NCBI RefSeq assembly: GCF_902499075.1
Contig: NZ_CABVPP010000053.1
Span: 1-51,759, forward strand
Direction of reading: 5' to 3'
Length of the DNA stretch: 51,759 nt
Source: Burkholderia pseudomultivorans
Lineage (GTDB): Bacteria > Pseudomonadota > Gammaproteobacteria > Burkholderiales > Burkholderiaceae
Positions 15,836 through 23,849 of this stretch are shown in pieces. The position numbers and the translations under genes are program-made. Under the pieces are notes generated by a model. It did no database searches. It was not told the DNA's origin and saw nothing but the letters and a program-made list of their open reading frames with translations. Numbering within the stretch: the first letter of the stretch is position 1; every line of letters begins with the position of its first letter.

Positions 15836-18835
15836 ATGCAAACCACCGACAACGCGACGTCCCAGTACGAGAGCGCTTCGAGCCGTCCTCTCGGCGGGGC
15901 CGCACAAGGCGCGCCGGCGCTCGCGCCGCAGGCAACGTTCGCCGACTACAAGGTGATCCGCCGCAATGGCAGCGTGGTGTCGTTCGAGCCCTCGAAGATC
16001 GCGATCGCGGTGACCAAGGCTTTCCTGGCCGTCAACGGCGGGCAGGGCGCGGCGTCGGCGCGCGTGCGCGAGCTGGTCGACCAGCTCACGCACAACGTCG
16101 TGCGCGCGCTCGTGCGCAGCCGCCCGAACGGCGGTACGTTCCATATCGAAGACATCCAGGACCAGGTCGAACTCGCGCTGATGCGCGGCGGCGAGCACAA
16201 CGTCGCGCGTGCGTACGTGCTGTATCGCGAGAAGCGTCACCTGGAGCGTCAGCATGCAGGCGAGGAAGCGGCGGTGGCGGGCGGCGAGACGGCCGGCGGC
16301 GTGATCAACGTCGTCGACAACGGCGTGACGCGCCCGCTCGACCTGAACGCGCTGCGCGCGCTGGTGGTGTCGGCATGCGACGGTCTCGGCGCTGCGGTTA
16401 ACCCTGACCCGATCGTCGCGGAGACGGTGAAGAACCTGTACGACGGCGTGCCGATGAGCCAGGTCTACGACTCGGCGATCCTCGCGGCGCGCACGATGAT
16501 CGAGAAGGACCCCGCATACAGCCAGGTCACGGCTCGCATCCTGCTGCACACGATCCGTCGCGAGATCCTCGGCGAGGAAGTGGTCCAGGCCGAGATGTCG
16601 ACCCGCTACGCGGAGTATTTCCCGCAGTTCCTGAAGCGCGGCGTCGACGCCGGCCTGCTCGACGACAAGCTGCTGCAGTTCGACCTGAAGCGCCTCGGCG
16701 ACGCGCTCGACGCGAGCCGCGACCTGCAGTTCGGCTACCTCGGCCTGCAGACGCTGTACGACCGCTACTTCCTGCACGTCGGCGGTACCCGCATCGAAAT
16801 GCCGCAGGCATTCTTCATGCGCGTCGCGATGGGCCTGTCGCTGAACGAGATCGACCGCGAAACGCGCGCGATCGAGTTCTACAACGTGCTGTCGAGCTTC
16901 GACTTCATGAGCTCGACGCCGACGCTGTTCAACTCGGGCACGCACCGCTCGCAGCTGTCGTCGTGCTACCTGACGACGGTCGCGGACGATCTCGACGGCA
17001 TCTATGAAGCGCTGAAGGAAAACGCGCTGCTGTCGAAGTTCGCCGGCGGCCTCGGCAACGACTGGACCCGCGTGCGCGCACTCGGCTCGCATATCAAGGG
17101 CACGAACGGCAAGTCGCAAGGCGTGGTCCCGTTCCTGAAGGTCGTCAACGACACGGCCGTCGCGGTCAACCAGGGCGGCAAGCGCAAGGGTGCGGTCTGC
17201 GCGTACCTCGAATCGTGGCACCTCGACATCGAGGAATTCCTCGAGCTGCGCAAGAACACCGGCGACGATCGTCGCCGCACGCACGACATGAACACGGCGA
17301 ACTGGATTCCCGACCTGTTCATGAAGCGCGTGATGGAAGGCGGCGAATGGACGCTGTTCTCGCCGTCGACCTGCCCGGACCTGCACGACAAGTTCGGCGC
17401 GGAGTTCGAGGCGGCTTACACGGCTTACGAAGAGAAAGTCGCGCGCGGCGAGATCAAGCTGTTCAAGAAGATTCCGGCGCAGCAGCTGTGGCGCAAGATG
17501 CTCGGCATGCTGTTCGAGACGGGCCACCCGTGGATCACGTTCAAGGATCCGTGCAACATCCGCTCGCCGCAGCAGCACGTCGGCGTCGTCCACTCGTCGA
17601 ATCTGTGCACGGAAATCACGCTGAACACGAGCGACACCGAAATCGCGGTGTGCAACCTCGGCTCGGTGAACCTCGTCGCCCACCTGGTCAAGCAGGCAGA
17701 CGGCAGCTACGCGCTCGACCACGACAAGCTGAAGCGCACGATCAGCGTCGCGATGCGCATGCTCGACAACGTGATCGACATCAACTACTACGCGGTGCCG
17801 AAGGCGCGTAACTCGAACCTGAAGCACCGCCCGGTCGGCATGGGCATCATGGGCTTCCAGGACTGCCTGCATCTGTTGCGCACGCCGTATGCGTCGGAGG
17901 CGGCGGTCGAGTTCGCCGATCGCTCGATGGAAGCGGTCTGCTACTACGCGTACTACGCGTCGACCGAGCTGGCCGAGGAACGCGGCCGCTACTCGAGCTA
18001 CCGCGGCTCGCTGTGGGATCGCGGCATCCTCCCGCAGGACACGCTGAAGCTGCTGGCGGAAGCACGCGGCGGCTACGTCGAGGTCGACTCGTCGGAATCG
18101 CTCGACTGGACGGCGCTGCGCGCGCGGATCGCCGCGCACGGCATGCGCAACTCGAACTGCGTCGCGATCGCGCCGACGGCGACGATCTCGAACATCATCG
18201 GCGTGTCGGCGTGCATCGAGCCGACCTTCCAGAACCTGTACGTGAAGTCGAACCTGTCGGGCGAATTCACGGTGGTCAACGAGTACCTCGTGCGCGACCT
18301 GAAGGAACGCGGCCTGTGGGACGAGGTGATGGTCGCCGATCTGAAGTACTTCGACGGCATGCTGTCGCGCATCGACCGCATTCCGGCCGACCTGCGCGCG
18401 ATCTACGCGACCGCGTTCGAAGTCGATCCGACGTGGCTGGTCGAAGCCGCATCGCGTCGCCAGAAGTGGATCGACCAGGCGCAGTCGCTGAACATCTACA
18501 TGGGCGGCGCATCGGGCAAGAAGCTCGACGAGGTCTACAAGCTCGCATGGCTGCGCGGCCTGAAGACGACCTACTACCTGCGCACGATGGCAGCGACGCA
18601 CGTCGAGAAGTCGACGGTCGCGCACGGCGCGCTGAACGCGGTGCCGACGAGCGGCGGCGCGGGCAGCGGCGGCGCGCAAGGCGCAGCGGGCGGCTTCGGT
18701 GCGGCAGGCGGCGCAGCGTCGTCGTCGGGCGCGGTCGATGCGGCGCCGGCACTCGCACCGGTCGAGGCCGATGGTCCGGTGTGCACGATGCGTCCGGGCG
18801 ACCCGGGCTTCGACGAGTGCGAAGCGTGCCAGTAA
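15836..18835 (+). CDS. nrdA: Class I ribonucleoside-diphosphate reductase, alpha subunit
   Basis: A 999-residue catalytic subunit that reduces NDPs to dNDPs. The start is ATG 15836 (CCAGGAGC upstream); an in-frame upstream start would fall inside the leader. An N-terminal ATP-cone (about 38-130, VIRRNGSVVSFEPSKIAIAV) is followed by a second cone-like segment at about 155-245. Active-site residues fit C377 and C606 (redox pair), N589/C591/E593 (NLCTE) and Y913-Y914 (radical path). A low-complexity Ala/Gly/Ser linker (about 930-975) leads to the C-terminal swinging Cys pair CEACQ. E. coli NrdA is 761 residues, so the extra length is in the N-terminal cone and linker. nrdB follows after 364 nt. 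Confidence 0.97.
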   Translation: MQTTDNATSQYESASSRPLGGAAQGAPALAPQATFADYKVIRRNGSVVSFEPSKIAIAVTKAFLAVNGGQGAASARVRELVDQLTHNVVRALVRSRPNGGTFHIEDIQDQVELALMRGGEHNVARAYVLYREKRHLERQHAGEEAAVAGGETAGGVINVVDNGVTRPLDLNALRALVVSACDGLGAAVNPDPIVAETVKNLYDGVPMSQVYDSAILAARTMIEKDPAYSQVTARILLHTIRREILGEEVVQAEMSTRYAEYFPQFLKRGVDAGLLDDKLLQFDLKRLGDALDASRDLQFGYLGLQTLYDRYFLHVGGTRIEMPQAFFMRVAMGLSLNEIDRETRAIEFYNVLSSFDFMSSTPTLFNSGTHRSQLSSCYLTTVADDLDGIYEALKENALLSKFAGGLGNDWTRVRALGSHIKGTNGKSQGVVPFLKVVNDTAVAVNQGGKRKGAVCAYLESWHLDIEEFLELRKNTGDDRRRTHDMNTANWIPDLFMKRVMEGGEWTLFSPSTCPDLHDKFGAEFEAAYTAYEEKVARGEIKLFKKIPAQQLWRKMLGMLFETGHPWITFKDPCNIRSPQQHVGVVHSSNLCTEITLNTSDTEIAVCNLGSVNLVAHLVKQADGSYALDHDKLKRTISVAMRMLDNVIDINYYAVPKARNSNLKHRPVGMGIMGFQDCLHLLRTPYASEAAVEFADRSMEAVCYYAYYASTELAEERGRYSSYRGSLWDRGILPQDTLKLLAEARGGYVEVDSSESLDWTALRARIAAHGMRNSNCVAIAPTATISNIIGVSACIEPTFQNLYVKSNLSGEFTVVNEYLVRDLKERGLWDEVMVADLKYFDGMLSRIDRIPADLRAIYATAFEVDPTWLVEAASRRQKWIDQAQSLNIYMGGASGKKLDEVYKLAWLRGLKTTYYLRTMAATHVEKSTVAHGALNAVPTSGGAGSGGAQGAAGGFGAAGGAASSSGAVDAAPALAPVEADGPVCTMRPGDPGFDECEACQ

Positions 18836-19199
18836 CGCGGCGCGCCTGACCCGAAGCAGTGCCGGGCGGCGCGCGCGACAACCGATCGAGGTTGAAGTGC
18901 GCGCCGCTCTCTACTAAAAAAATGATAAGGAATCTGTAACGCGGCACGATGCGTTGCAGGCAGTGACGAGCGATCGAAACACCCCCGACGACGTCGCGTT
19001 TCGATCAGCGTTCGATGCGTCGAGCGCACCTCGCGATACGAGCGCGACATGCGTCGCGCACTGCATGACCGACGATGCGTTGCTCAAAGTGTTGTATCGA
19101 GGTCGCAACGCGAATCGAAAAAAGGATTTTTCGTGAGCGAACCCTTTTATCGCTCAGGAAAAGATGGTACAAACCGTTCTAAATTGATGGTGAGAATTT
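18836..19199 (+). other. nrdA-nrdB intergenic region with inverted and direct repeats
   Basis: No convincing gene in 364 nt. It contains a 9-bp inverted repeat GATCGAAAC (18972-18980)/GTTTCGATC (18998-19006), a CGAAAAA/TTTTTCG hairpin (19116-19133), a GAGCGA/TCGCTC hairpin (19135-19155) and a repeated ACGATGCGTTGC near 18947 and 19072. A weak promoter-like pair, TTGAAG (18892-18897), 17 nt, TAAAAA (18915-18920), could serve nrdB separately. Confidence 0.5.
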
Positions 19200-20411
19200 A
19201 TGCTCAACTGGGATGACGAGATGACCGCCGTAACTCCCGCGAGCGGGGCGCAGCAAAACGCGATGCGCACCTCCGCCGGGATGGCTGTCGGAATGCAGGC
19301 TGCGTCGCCTGCCGCCCATCAGGTCCGCGACATTTTCGAAGGCGATCTTGCGGTGCCGCCGCAAGCATCGGCTGTTCCCGCCGGCGGTTCGGAAGCGCGG
19401 GTCAATGTCGCCGACAAGCGCATCATCAACGGCCAGACTGACGTCAATCAGCTGGTGCCGTTCAAGTACAAGTGGGCGTGGGAAAAGTATCTGGCCGGTT
19501 GCGCGAACCACTGGATGCCGCAGGAAATCAACATGTCCCGCGACATCGCGCTGTGGAAGGACCCGAACGGGCTGACCGAGGACGAGCGTCGCATCGTCAA
19601 GCGCAACCTCGGCTTCTTCGTGACGGCCGACTCGCTCGCCGCGAACAACATCGTGCTCGGCACGTACCGCCACATCACGGCGCCCGAGTGCCGCCAGTTC
19701 CTGCTGCGCCAGGCGTTCGAAGAGGCGATCCACACGCACGCGTATCAATACATCGTCGAATCGCTCGGCCTCGACGAAGGCGAGATCTTCAACGCGTACC
19801 ACGAAGTCCCGTCGATCCGCGCGAAGGACGAATTCCTGATCCCGTTCATCCATACGCTGACGGATCCGGCCTTCAAGACCGGCACGCTCGAAGCCGATCA
19901 GAAGCTGCTGAAGTCGCTGATCGTGTTCGCGTGCATCATGGAAGGCCTGTTCTTCTATGTCGGCTTCACGCAGATCCTCGCGCTCGGCCGCCAGAACAAG
20001 ATGACGGGTGCTGCAGAGCAATATCAGTACATCCTGCGCGACGAGTCGATGCACTGCAATTTCGGCATCGACCTGATCAACCAGATCAAGCTCGAGAACC
20101 CGCATCTCTGGACCGCGGAATTCCGCGCGGAGATCCGCGAGCTGTTCAAGCAGGCTGTCGAACTCGAATACCGCTACGCCGAGGACACGATGCCGCGCGG
20201 CGTGCTGGGTTTGAACGCGTCGATGTTCAAGAGCTATCTGCGCTTCATCAGCAACCGCCGCTGCCAGCAGATCGGCCTCGATCCGCTGTTCCCGAACGAG
20301 GAAAACCCGTTCCCGTGGATGAGCGAGATGATCGACCTGAAGAAGGAACGCAACTTCTTCGAGACGCGTGTGATCGAGTATCAGACGGGTGGCGCGCTGT
20401 CCTGGGAATGA
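19200..20411 (+). CDS. nrdB: Class I ribonucleoside-diphosphate reductase, beta subunit
   Basis: A 403-residue radical-generating subunit. The E-x2-H-x3-Y signature is intact: E175, H178 and the radical tyrosine Y182, matching E. coli E115/H118/Y122. The second ligand set is in MEGLFFY and [10 protein letters not shown] (E-x2-H). These residues fit a class Ia-type di-iron tyrosyl radical protein. The first 85 or so residues are an extension relative to E. coli NrdB (376). The start ATG at 19200 has GGTGAG upstream. It is the partner of nrdA under the same probable NrdR control. Confidence 0.96.
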   Translation: MLNWDDEMTAVTPASGAQQNAMRTSAGMAVGMQAASPAAHQVRDIFEGDLAVPPQASAVPAGGSEARVNVADKRIINGQTDVNQLVPFKYKWAWEKYLAGCANHWMPQEINMSRDIALWKDPNGLTEDERRIVKRNLGFFVTADSLAANNIVLGTYRHITAPECRQFLLRQAFEEAIHTHAYQYIVESLGLDEGEIFNAYHEVPSIRAKDEFLIPFIHTLTDPAFKTGTLEADQKLLKSLIVFACIMEGLFFYVGFTQILALGRQNKMTGAAEQYQYILRDESMHCNFGIDLINQIKLENPHLWTAEFRAEIRELFKQAVELEYRYAEDTMPRGVLGLNASMFKSYLRFISNRRCQQIGLDPLFPNEENPFPWMSEMIDLKKERNFFETRVIEYQTGGALSWE

Positions 20412-20584
20412 CCCGCAGCAGCGAATCCGTGACACGATGGAGCAGCCGGCGGCCTCTCGGCCCCGGCTCAAGGTTTAGGAGCAAGAACGCCTGATGCAAA
20501 GCATGCCCGGTGCCTTAACGGCCCAACGACACGACAGGCACTTTGCGAACCCTTCAGTGGGATGGGCAAACTTCCCTCCGGAAA
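20412..20584 (+). other. nrdB downstream region without a clear gene
   Basis: No convincing coding region or strong promoter seen. An ATG frame from 20494 to 20820 overlaps the hairpin run and has no recognisable product. Confidence 0.35.
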
Positions 20585-20796
20585 AAGCGGACGGCCGTGT
20601 GGCGGTCCGCTTGATCAAGCGATTAGGGGTAGCGGCGCGAGGTGCGCCGGCTACCGACTTGATTTGGCGCGCGAGGCCGGGTGGCCACGCGCGCCATACC
20701 GTATTCATTAGCGTAAGCGTGCGGTATCCGCGTACGCCGATGAATAGCCCGCTTCGAAGCGCACGTCCTGAACAGCGTCCGCGGGAAGCGGGTTTT
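20585..20796 (+). ncRNA. Candidate structured RNA or structured 5' UTR of the H1-like gene
   Basis: Five hairpins follow one another: (1) AAGCGGAC/GTCCGCTT at 20585-20612; (2) GGTAGC...GCTACC with inner GGCGC/GCGCC, 20628-20655; (3) TGGCGCGC/GCGCGCCA with an inner GGCC/GGCC, 20665-20696; (4) ATTCAT/ATGAAT enclosing GCGTA/TACGC and GCGG/CCGC, 20703-20745; (5) CCCGCTT/AAGCGGG, 20748-20792, followed by TTTT. The last could end a small RNA about 50 nt before the H1-like start codon. It matches no RNA family I know (not 6S, tmRNA, RNase P or 4.5S). Confidence 0.45.
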
Positions 20797-20848
20797 GACG
20801 AAGGGTGTAGTTTGAACTGACTCTCATCTGAACCTGAAGGAGAACAAC

Positions 20849-21541
20849 ATGGCTACTGCCAAGAAGAAACCGGCTGCTAAGAAGGTCGCTGCCAAGAAGA
20901 CCGTTGCGAAGAAGGCTGCTGCGCCGGCGAAGAAGGCCGCTGCAGTGAAGAAGGTTGCTGCGAAGAAGGTCGCGGTGAAGAAGGTTGCCGCGAAGAAGGC
21001 AGCACCGGCGAAGAAGGCCGCAGCGAAGAAGGTTGCAGCGAAGAAAGTCGCCGTGAAGAAGGTTGCTGCGAAGAAGGCAGCACCGGCGAAGAAGGCCGCA
21101 GCGAAGAAAGTCGCAGCCAAGAAGGTCGCAGCCAAGAAGGTCGCAGCCAAGAAGGTCGCGGTGAAGAAGGTTGCTGCGAAGAAGGCCGCACCGGCGAAGA
21201 AGGCCGCAGCGAAGAAGGCCGCACCGGCGAAGAAGGCTGCTGCGAAGAAGGCCGCACCGGCGAAGAAGGCTGCCGCGAAGAAGGCCGCGCCTGCGAAGAA
21301 GGCTGCTGCGAAGAAGGCCGCGCCTGCCAAGAAGGCTGCCCCCGCTGCGAAGAAGGCCGCTGCTCCCGCTGCAACGAAGGCCGCGCCTGCGAAGAAGGCT
21401 GCTGCGCCGAAGAAGGCCGTCGTGAAGAAGGCTGCTCCGGCAACCACCGCGTCGACCGCATCGGTCGCGCCGGCATCGGGCGTGAAGACCGCGCTCAACC
21501 CGGCAGCGGCATGGCCGTTCCCGACCGGCAGCCGTCCGTAA
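20849..21541 (+). CDS. Histone H1-like Lys/Ala-rich DNA-binding protein
   Basis: A 230-residue basic protein made almost entirely of short repeats of the AKKAAPAKKAA and KKVAAKKVA type (about residues 4-185), ending in a non-repetitive tail AWPFPTGSRP. It resembles bacterial H1-like/AlgP-type proteins that bind DNA non-specifically through lysines. A strong SD (AAGGAGAA) precedes the ATG. The underlying DNA is a tandem repeat of GCGAAGAAGGC-like units, so copy number may vary between strains. It is preceded by the structured region and followed by a terminator. Its role in nucleoid structure is inferred from composition. Confidence 0.85.
   Translation: MATAKKKPAAKKVAAKKTVAKKAAAPAKKAAAVKKVAAKKVAVKKVAAKKAAPAKKAAAKKVAAKKVAVKKVAAKKAAPAKKAAAKKVAAKKVAAKKVAAKKVAVKKVAAKKAAPAKKAAAKKAAPAKKAAAKKAAPAKKAAAKKAAPAKKAAAKKAAPAKKAAPAAKKAAAPAATKAAPAKKAAAPKKAVVKKAAPATTASTASVAPASGVKTALNPAAAWPFPTGSRP
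20852..21420 (+). repeat. Coding tandem repeat of the H1-like gene
   Basis: Degenerate in-frame repeats (for example GCGAAGAAGGCCGCACCG recurring between 21178 and 21285) encode the Lys-Lys-Ala/Val-Ala and Ala-Pro-Ala units. Such repeats are prone to recombination or slippage that keeps frame. Confidence 0.8.
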
Positions 21542-21608
21542 TCGCGGTTGACCAGCACCACCCGGACACGCATACGGTGTCCGTGGGTTGAGTAGCGCTA
21601 CTCAATCG

Positions 21609-21643
21609 ATCCCGCCATCTGGCTCAGGTGGCGGGATTTTTTC
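21609..21643 (+). terminator. Rho-independent terminator after the H1-like gene
   Basis: 9-bp stem ATCCCGCCA/TGGCGGGAT with an 11-nt loop, then six T in all. Confidence 0.9.
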
Positions 21644-21675
21644 GTTCCTGCGCGGGCAGCCGCTGCGGATGCGCG

Positions 21676-21710
21676 AAAAAAAACGCATGTGCAGTTTCGC
21701 ACATGCGTTC
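21676..21710 (-). terminator. Rho-independent terminator after the glycine-zipper lipoprotein
   Basis: Minus strand: 11-bp stem AACGCATGTGC (21682-21692)/GCACATGCGTT (21699-21709) with a 6-nt loop, then a run of T. Confidence 0.9.
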
Positions 21711-21743
21711 GACCGCGGCTTGCGCCGCGCGCTGAGGTACCGG

Positions 21744-22217
21744 TTAGTGCGTGACGCGCGTGACGCCACCGCTCGACAGCAGCCGCACGCGTTCGCCGGC
21801 GCGGAACACTTCGCCGCTCGCCGCCTGCGTGATCGAGCGCAGGTCGCCGTTGTCGAGGCGCACGGTGATTTCGACACCGTTCGCCGTGCTGAGGTTTTCG
21901 CCGACCGCGTTGCCTGCGACCGCGCCGACGAGACCGCCGGCGATCGCCGTCAGGATCGAACCCTTGCCGCCGCCGATCGCGCTGCCCGCGACCGCGCCGA
22001 GTGCGCCGCCGCCAAGCGTGCCGATCGCGCTGCCGCCGCCGTCGGACTGGATCCGCACCGCGCGCACGCTCTCGACGACGCCCATGCGCACCGTCTGTTC
22101 GCGCTGCGCCTGGCCGACGCTATAGACATCGGCGGAGCCGGGCGGCGTGAAGCAGCCGGCGAGGCTCAGCGTGGCGGTCAGCATTGCCGCAAGCGTGAGG
22201 TTCTTTTTCGTCAACAT
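21744..22217 (-). CDS. Glycine-zipper outer-membrane lipoprotein (SlyB/PcP-like)
   Basis: A 157-residue lipoprotein. It has a signal peptide with lipobox LAGC (Cys22), then a short linker and a glycine-zipper 2TM segment (about 60-110; GGGALGAVAGSAIGGGKG, GGLVGAVAGNAVGE). The C-terminal part has an SH3-like ending (VRLDNGDLRSITQ, VFRAGERVRLLSSGG). This matches SlyB/PcP-type proteins, which stabilise the outer membrane. It stands alone, with its own terminator. The exact name slyB is not certain because several paralogues occur in Burkholderia. Confidence 0.82.
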   Translation of the reverse strand: MLTKKNLTLAAMLTATLSLAGCFTPPGSADVYSVGQAQREQTVRMGVVESVRAVRIQSDGGGSAIGTLGGGALGAVAGSAIGGGKGSILTAIAGGLVGAVAGNAVGENLSTANGVEITVRLDNGDLRSITQAASGEVFRAGERVRLLSSGGVTRVTH

Positions 22218-22236
22218 CTTTGCTCTCCCACAATGT

Positions 22237-23175
22237 TCATTTGAGACTGTAACCGAATGCAGTCTCGAAGCGCGCGTCGATGTCGGCGCGCGTCAGTGCG
22301 TAAGTCTGGGGCCCTTGATGGGCGATCTTGAGCGAGCCCATCAGGCTGGCGAGACGTCCGGTGGTTGCCCAGTCGAGGCCGTTCTCGATGCCGTACAACA
22401 GGCCGCCGCGGAAGGCATCGCCGCAGCCGGTCGGATCGACCACACGCTCGGCGCGCACGACGGGAATCTGTTCTTCGCCGTTTTTGTGAAGAATGGTGGA
22501 GCCGTGCTCGCCGCGCGTGATGATCAGCGCCTGGACCCGGCTGGCGATTTCCTGTTCGGACCAGCCCGTCTTGTCGCTGACGAGCTTGCCTTCGTAGTCG
22601 TTGACCGCGACGAAAGTCGCGAGTTCAATGATGCGTCGCAGCGTCGCACCGTCGAACAGCGGCAGGCCCTGGCCCGGATCGAAGATGAACGGAATGCCGG
22701 CCTTCGCGAATTGTTCGGCGTGCTGGACCATCCCGTCGAAGCCGTCCGGCGCGACGATGCCGAGCTTCACGCCCGGCACTTCGTCCGCGCGGTTCAGGTG
22801 CGACTGCATCATCGCGCCCGGGTGGAATGCGGTGATCTGGTTGTTGTCGAGATCGGTCGTGATCATCGCCTGCGCGGTGTGCGTATCGGGCACCACGCGC
22901 ACGCTGGCCTTCGACAGGCCGAGGCTGTCGAGACGCTCGAGATAGCGGTCCGCGTCGTTCGCGCCGACCGTCGCCATGATGCGCGCGTCGCCGCCGAGCA
23001 TGTGCAGCGCGTAAGCGATGTTCCCCGCGCAGCCGCCGAATTCGCGTCGCATCGTCGGCACGAGGAAGCTCACGTTGAGAAGGTGAACCTGGTCGGGCAG
23101 GATGTGCTCGCGAAACCGGCCCTCGAAAGTCATGATGTTGTCGTAGGCGAGCGAGCCGCAAATCAGCGTAGTCAA
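22237..23175 (-). CDS. PfkB-family carbohydrate/adenosine kinase
   Basis: A 312-residue ribokinase-superfamily enzyme. PfkB features are GGCAGNIAYALHMLGG near residue 45 and the C-terminal catalytic signature DPTGCGDAFRGG, where the Asp acts as base. I place the start at TTG 23175: AGGAA lies 8 nt upstream and the protein then starts MTTLICGSLAYDN. In-frame codons further upstream add residues unlike the family. Substrate is not fixed by sequence; members are often annotated as adenosine or sugar kinase. It is downstream of tpx, with a long perfect inverted repeat in between. Confidence 0.85.
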   Translation of the reverse strand: MTTLICGSLAYDNIMTFEGRFREHILPDQVHLLNVSFLVPTMRREFGGCAGNIAYALHMLGGDARIMATVGANDADRYLERLDSLGLSKASVRVVPDTHTAQAMITTDLDNNQITAFHPGAMMQSHLNRADEVPGVKLGIVAPDGFDGMVQHAEQFAKAGIPFIFDPGQGLPLFDGATLRRIIELATFVAVNDYEGKLVSDKTGWSEQEIASRVQALIITRGEHGSTILHKNGEEQIPVVRAERVVDPTGCGDAFRGGLLYGIENGLDWATTGRLASLMGSLKIAHQGPQTYALTRADIDARFETAFGYSLK

Positions 23176-23208
23176 GGCGTGCGTTCCTGTAGAGAGCAAA
23201 GGGAGGCT

Positions 23209-23266
23209 GCCGCCCGGCCGGCGCGCGACAGGCCCGTCGGGCAGCACGCGGGCAAGGCCGGGCGGC
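23209..23266 (-). other. Compound stem-loop between tpx and the PfkB kinase gene
   Basis: Perfect 11-bp inverted repeat GCCGCCCGGCC (23209-23219)/GGCCGGGCGGC (23256-23266), enclosing a smaller GCCCG/CGGGC stem. It lies just after the tpx stop on the minus strand. There is no T tract. Confidence 0.6.
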
Positions 23267-23272
23267 GGCGGA

Positions 23273-23776
23273 TTACTTCAGCGCGGCGAGCGCTGCGTCG
23301 TAGTTCGGCTCGTCCTTGATCTCGCCGACGAGCTGCGCGTGGAGCACCTTGTCCTGTGCGTCGAGCACGACCACCGCGCGTGCGGTCAGGCCGTTCAGCG
23401 GGCCGCTCGTCACGTCGACGCCGTACGCGTTCGCGAACGCGCGGCCGGTGCGGAAGGTCGAGGCCGTCACGACGTTCTCGAGGCCTTCGGTCGTGCAGAA
23501 GCGCGACGCCGCGAACGGCAGGTCGGCCGACACGACGATCACGACCGTGTTGTCGAGCGACGACGCGGCTTCGTTGAACTTGCGGGTCGACGTTGCGCAG
23601 GTCGGCGTGTCGAGACTCGGCACGATGTTCAGCACCTTGCGCTTGCCGGCGAAGCTGGCGAGCGACAGATCGGCGAGATCCTTGCCGACCAGCTTGAAGT
23701 CGGGGGCTTGCGAGCCGACGGCCGGGAACGTGCCGGCGAGATCGATCGGGTTGCCACCCAGCGTAACTTTGCTCAT
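23273..23776 (-). CDS. tpx: Thiol peroxidase Tpx
   Basis: A 167-residue atypical 2-Cys peroxiredoxin that reduces H2O2 and alkyl peroxides with thioredoxin. Peroxidatic C60 lies in [14 protein letters not shown] and resolving C94 in ASRFCTTEG, the Tpx arrangement. Length is exactly that of the family. A 73-nt gap separates it from the zinc-ribbon gene. Confidence 0.96.
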   Translation of the reverse strand: MSKVTLGGNPIDLAGTFPAVGSQAPDFKLVGKDLADLSLASFAGKRKVLNIVPSLDTPTCATSTRKFNEAASSLDNTVVIVVSADLPFAASRFCTTEGLENVVTASTFRTGRAFANAYGVDVTSGPLNGLTARAVVVLDAQDKVLHAQLVGEIKDEPNYDAALAALK

Positions 23777-23849
23777 GTTCGTGCTCCGAAATAGCGCGCC
23801 GCTGCGGCGCGCGGGTTGAGACGGGCGCGCGTGCGCGCGCCGCGATGCG

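Noticed and set aside
15536-18679. A 1047-codon minus-strand frame opposite nrdA
   Set aside because: It is a shadow of nrdA, with Arg/Val/Asp-biased composition and no recognisable domain.
18954-19136. A 60-codon plus-strand frame between nrdA and nrdB
   Set aside because: It starts at TTG without an SD, overlaps the inverted repeats and has no known relative. Kept only as intergenic structure.
20610-20618. TTGATCAAG as an FNR-like site
   Set aside because: The FNR consensus needs TTGAT-N4-ATCAA; here the half-sites overlap with no spacer.
20494-20820. A 108-codon plus-strand frame between nrdB and the H1-like gene
   Set aside because: Only a weak SD, the composition does not look like protein, and it covers the hairpin series, which explains the sequence better.
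21601-21710. Two AT-tailed palindromes that could be taken for an attachment site or repeat family
   Set aside because: Each is a normal terminator of one of the convergent genes; the arms are unrelated.
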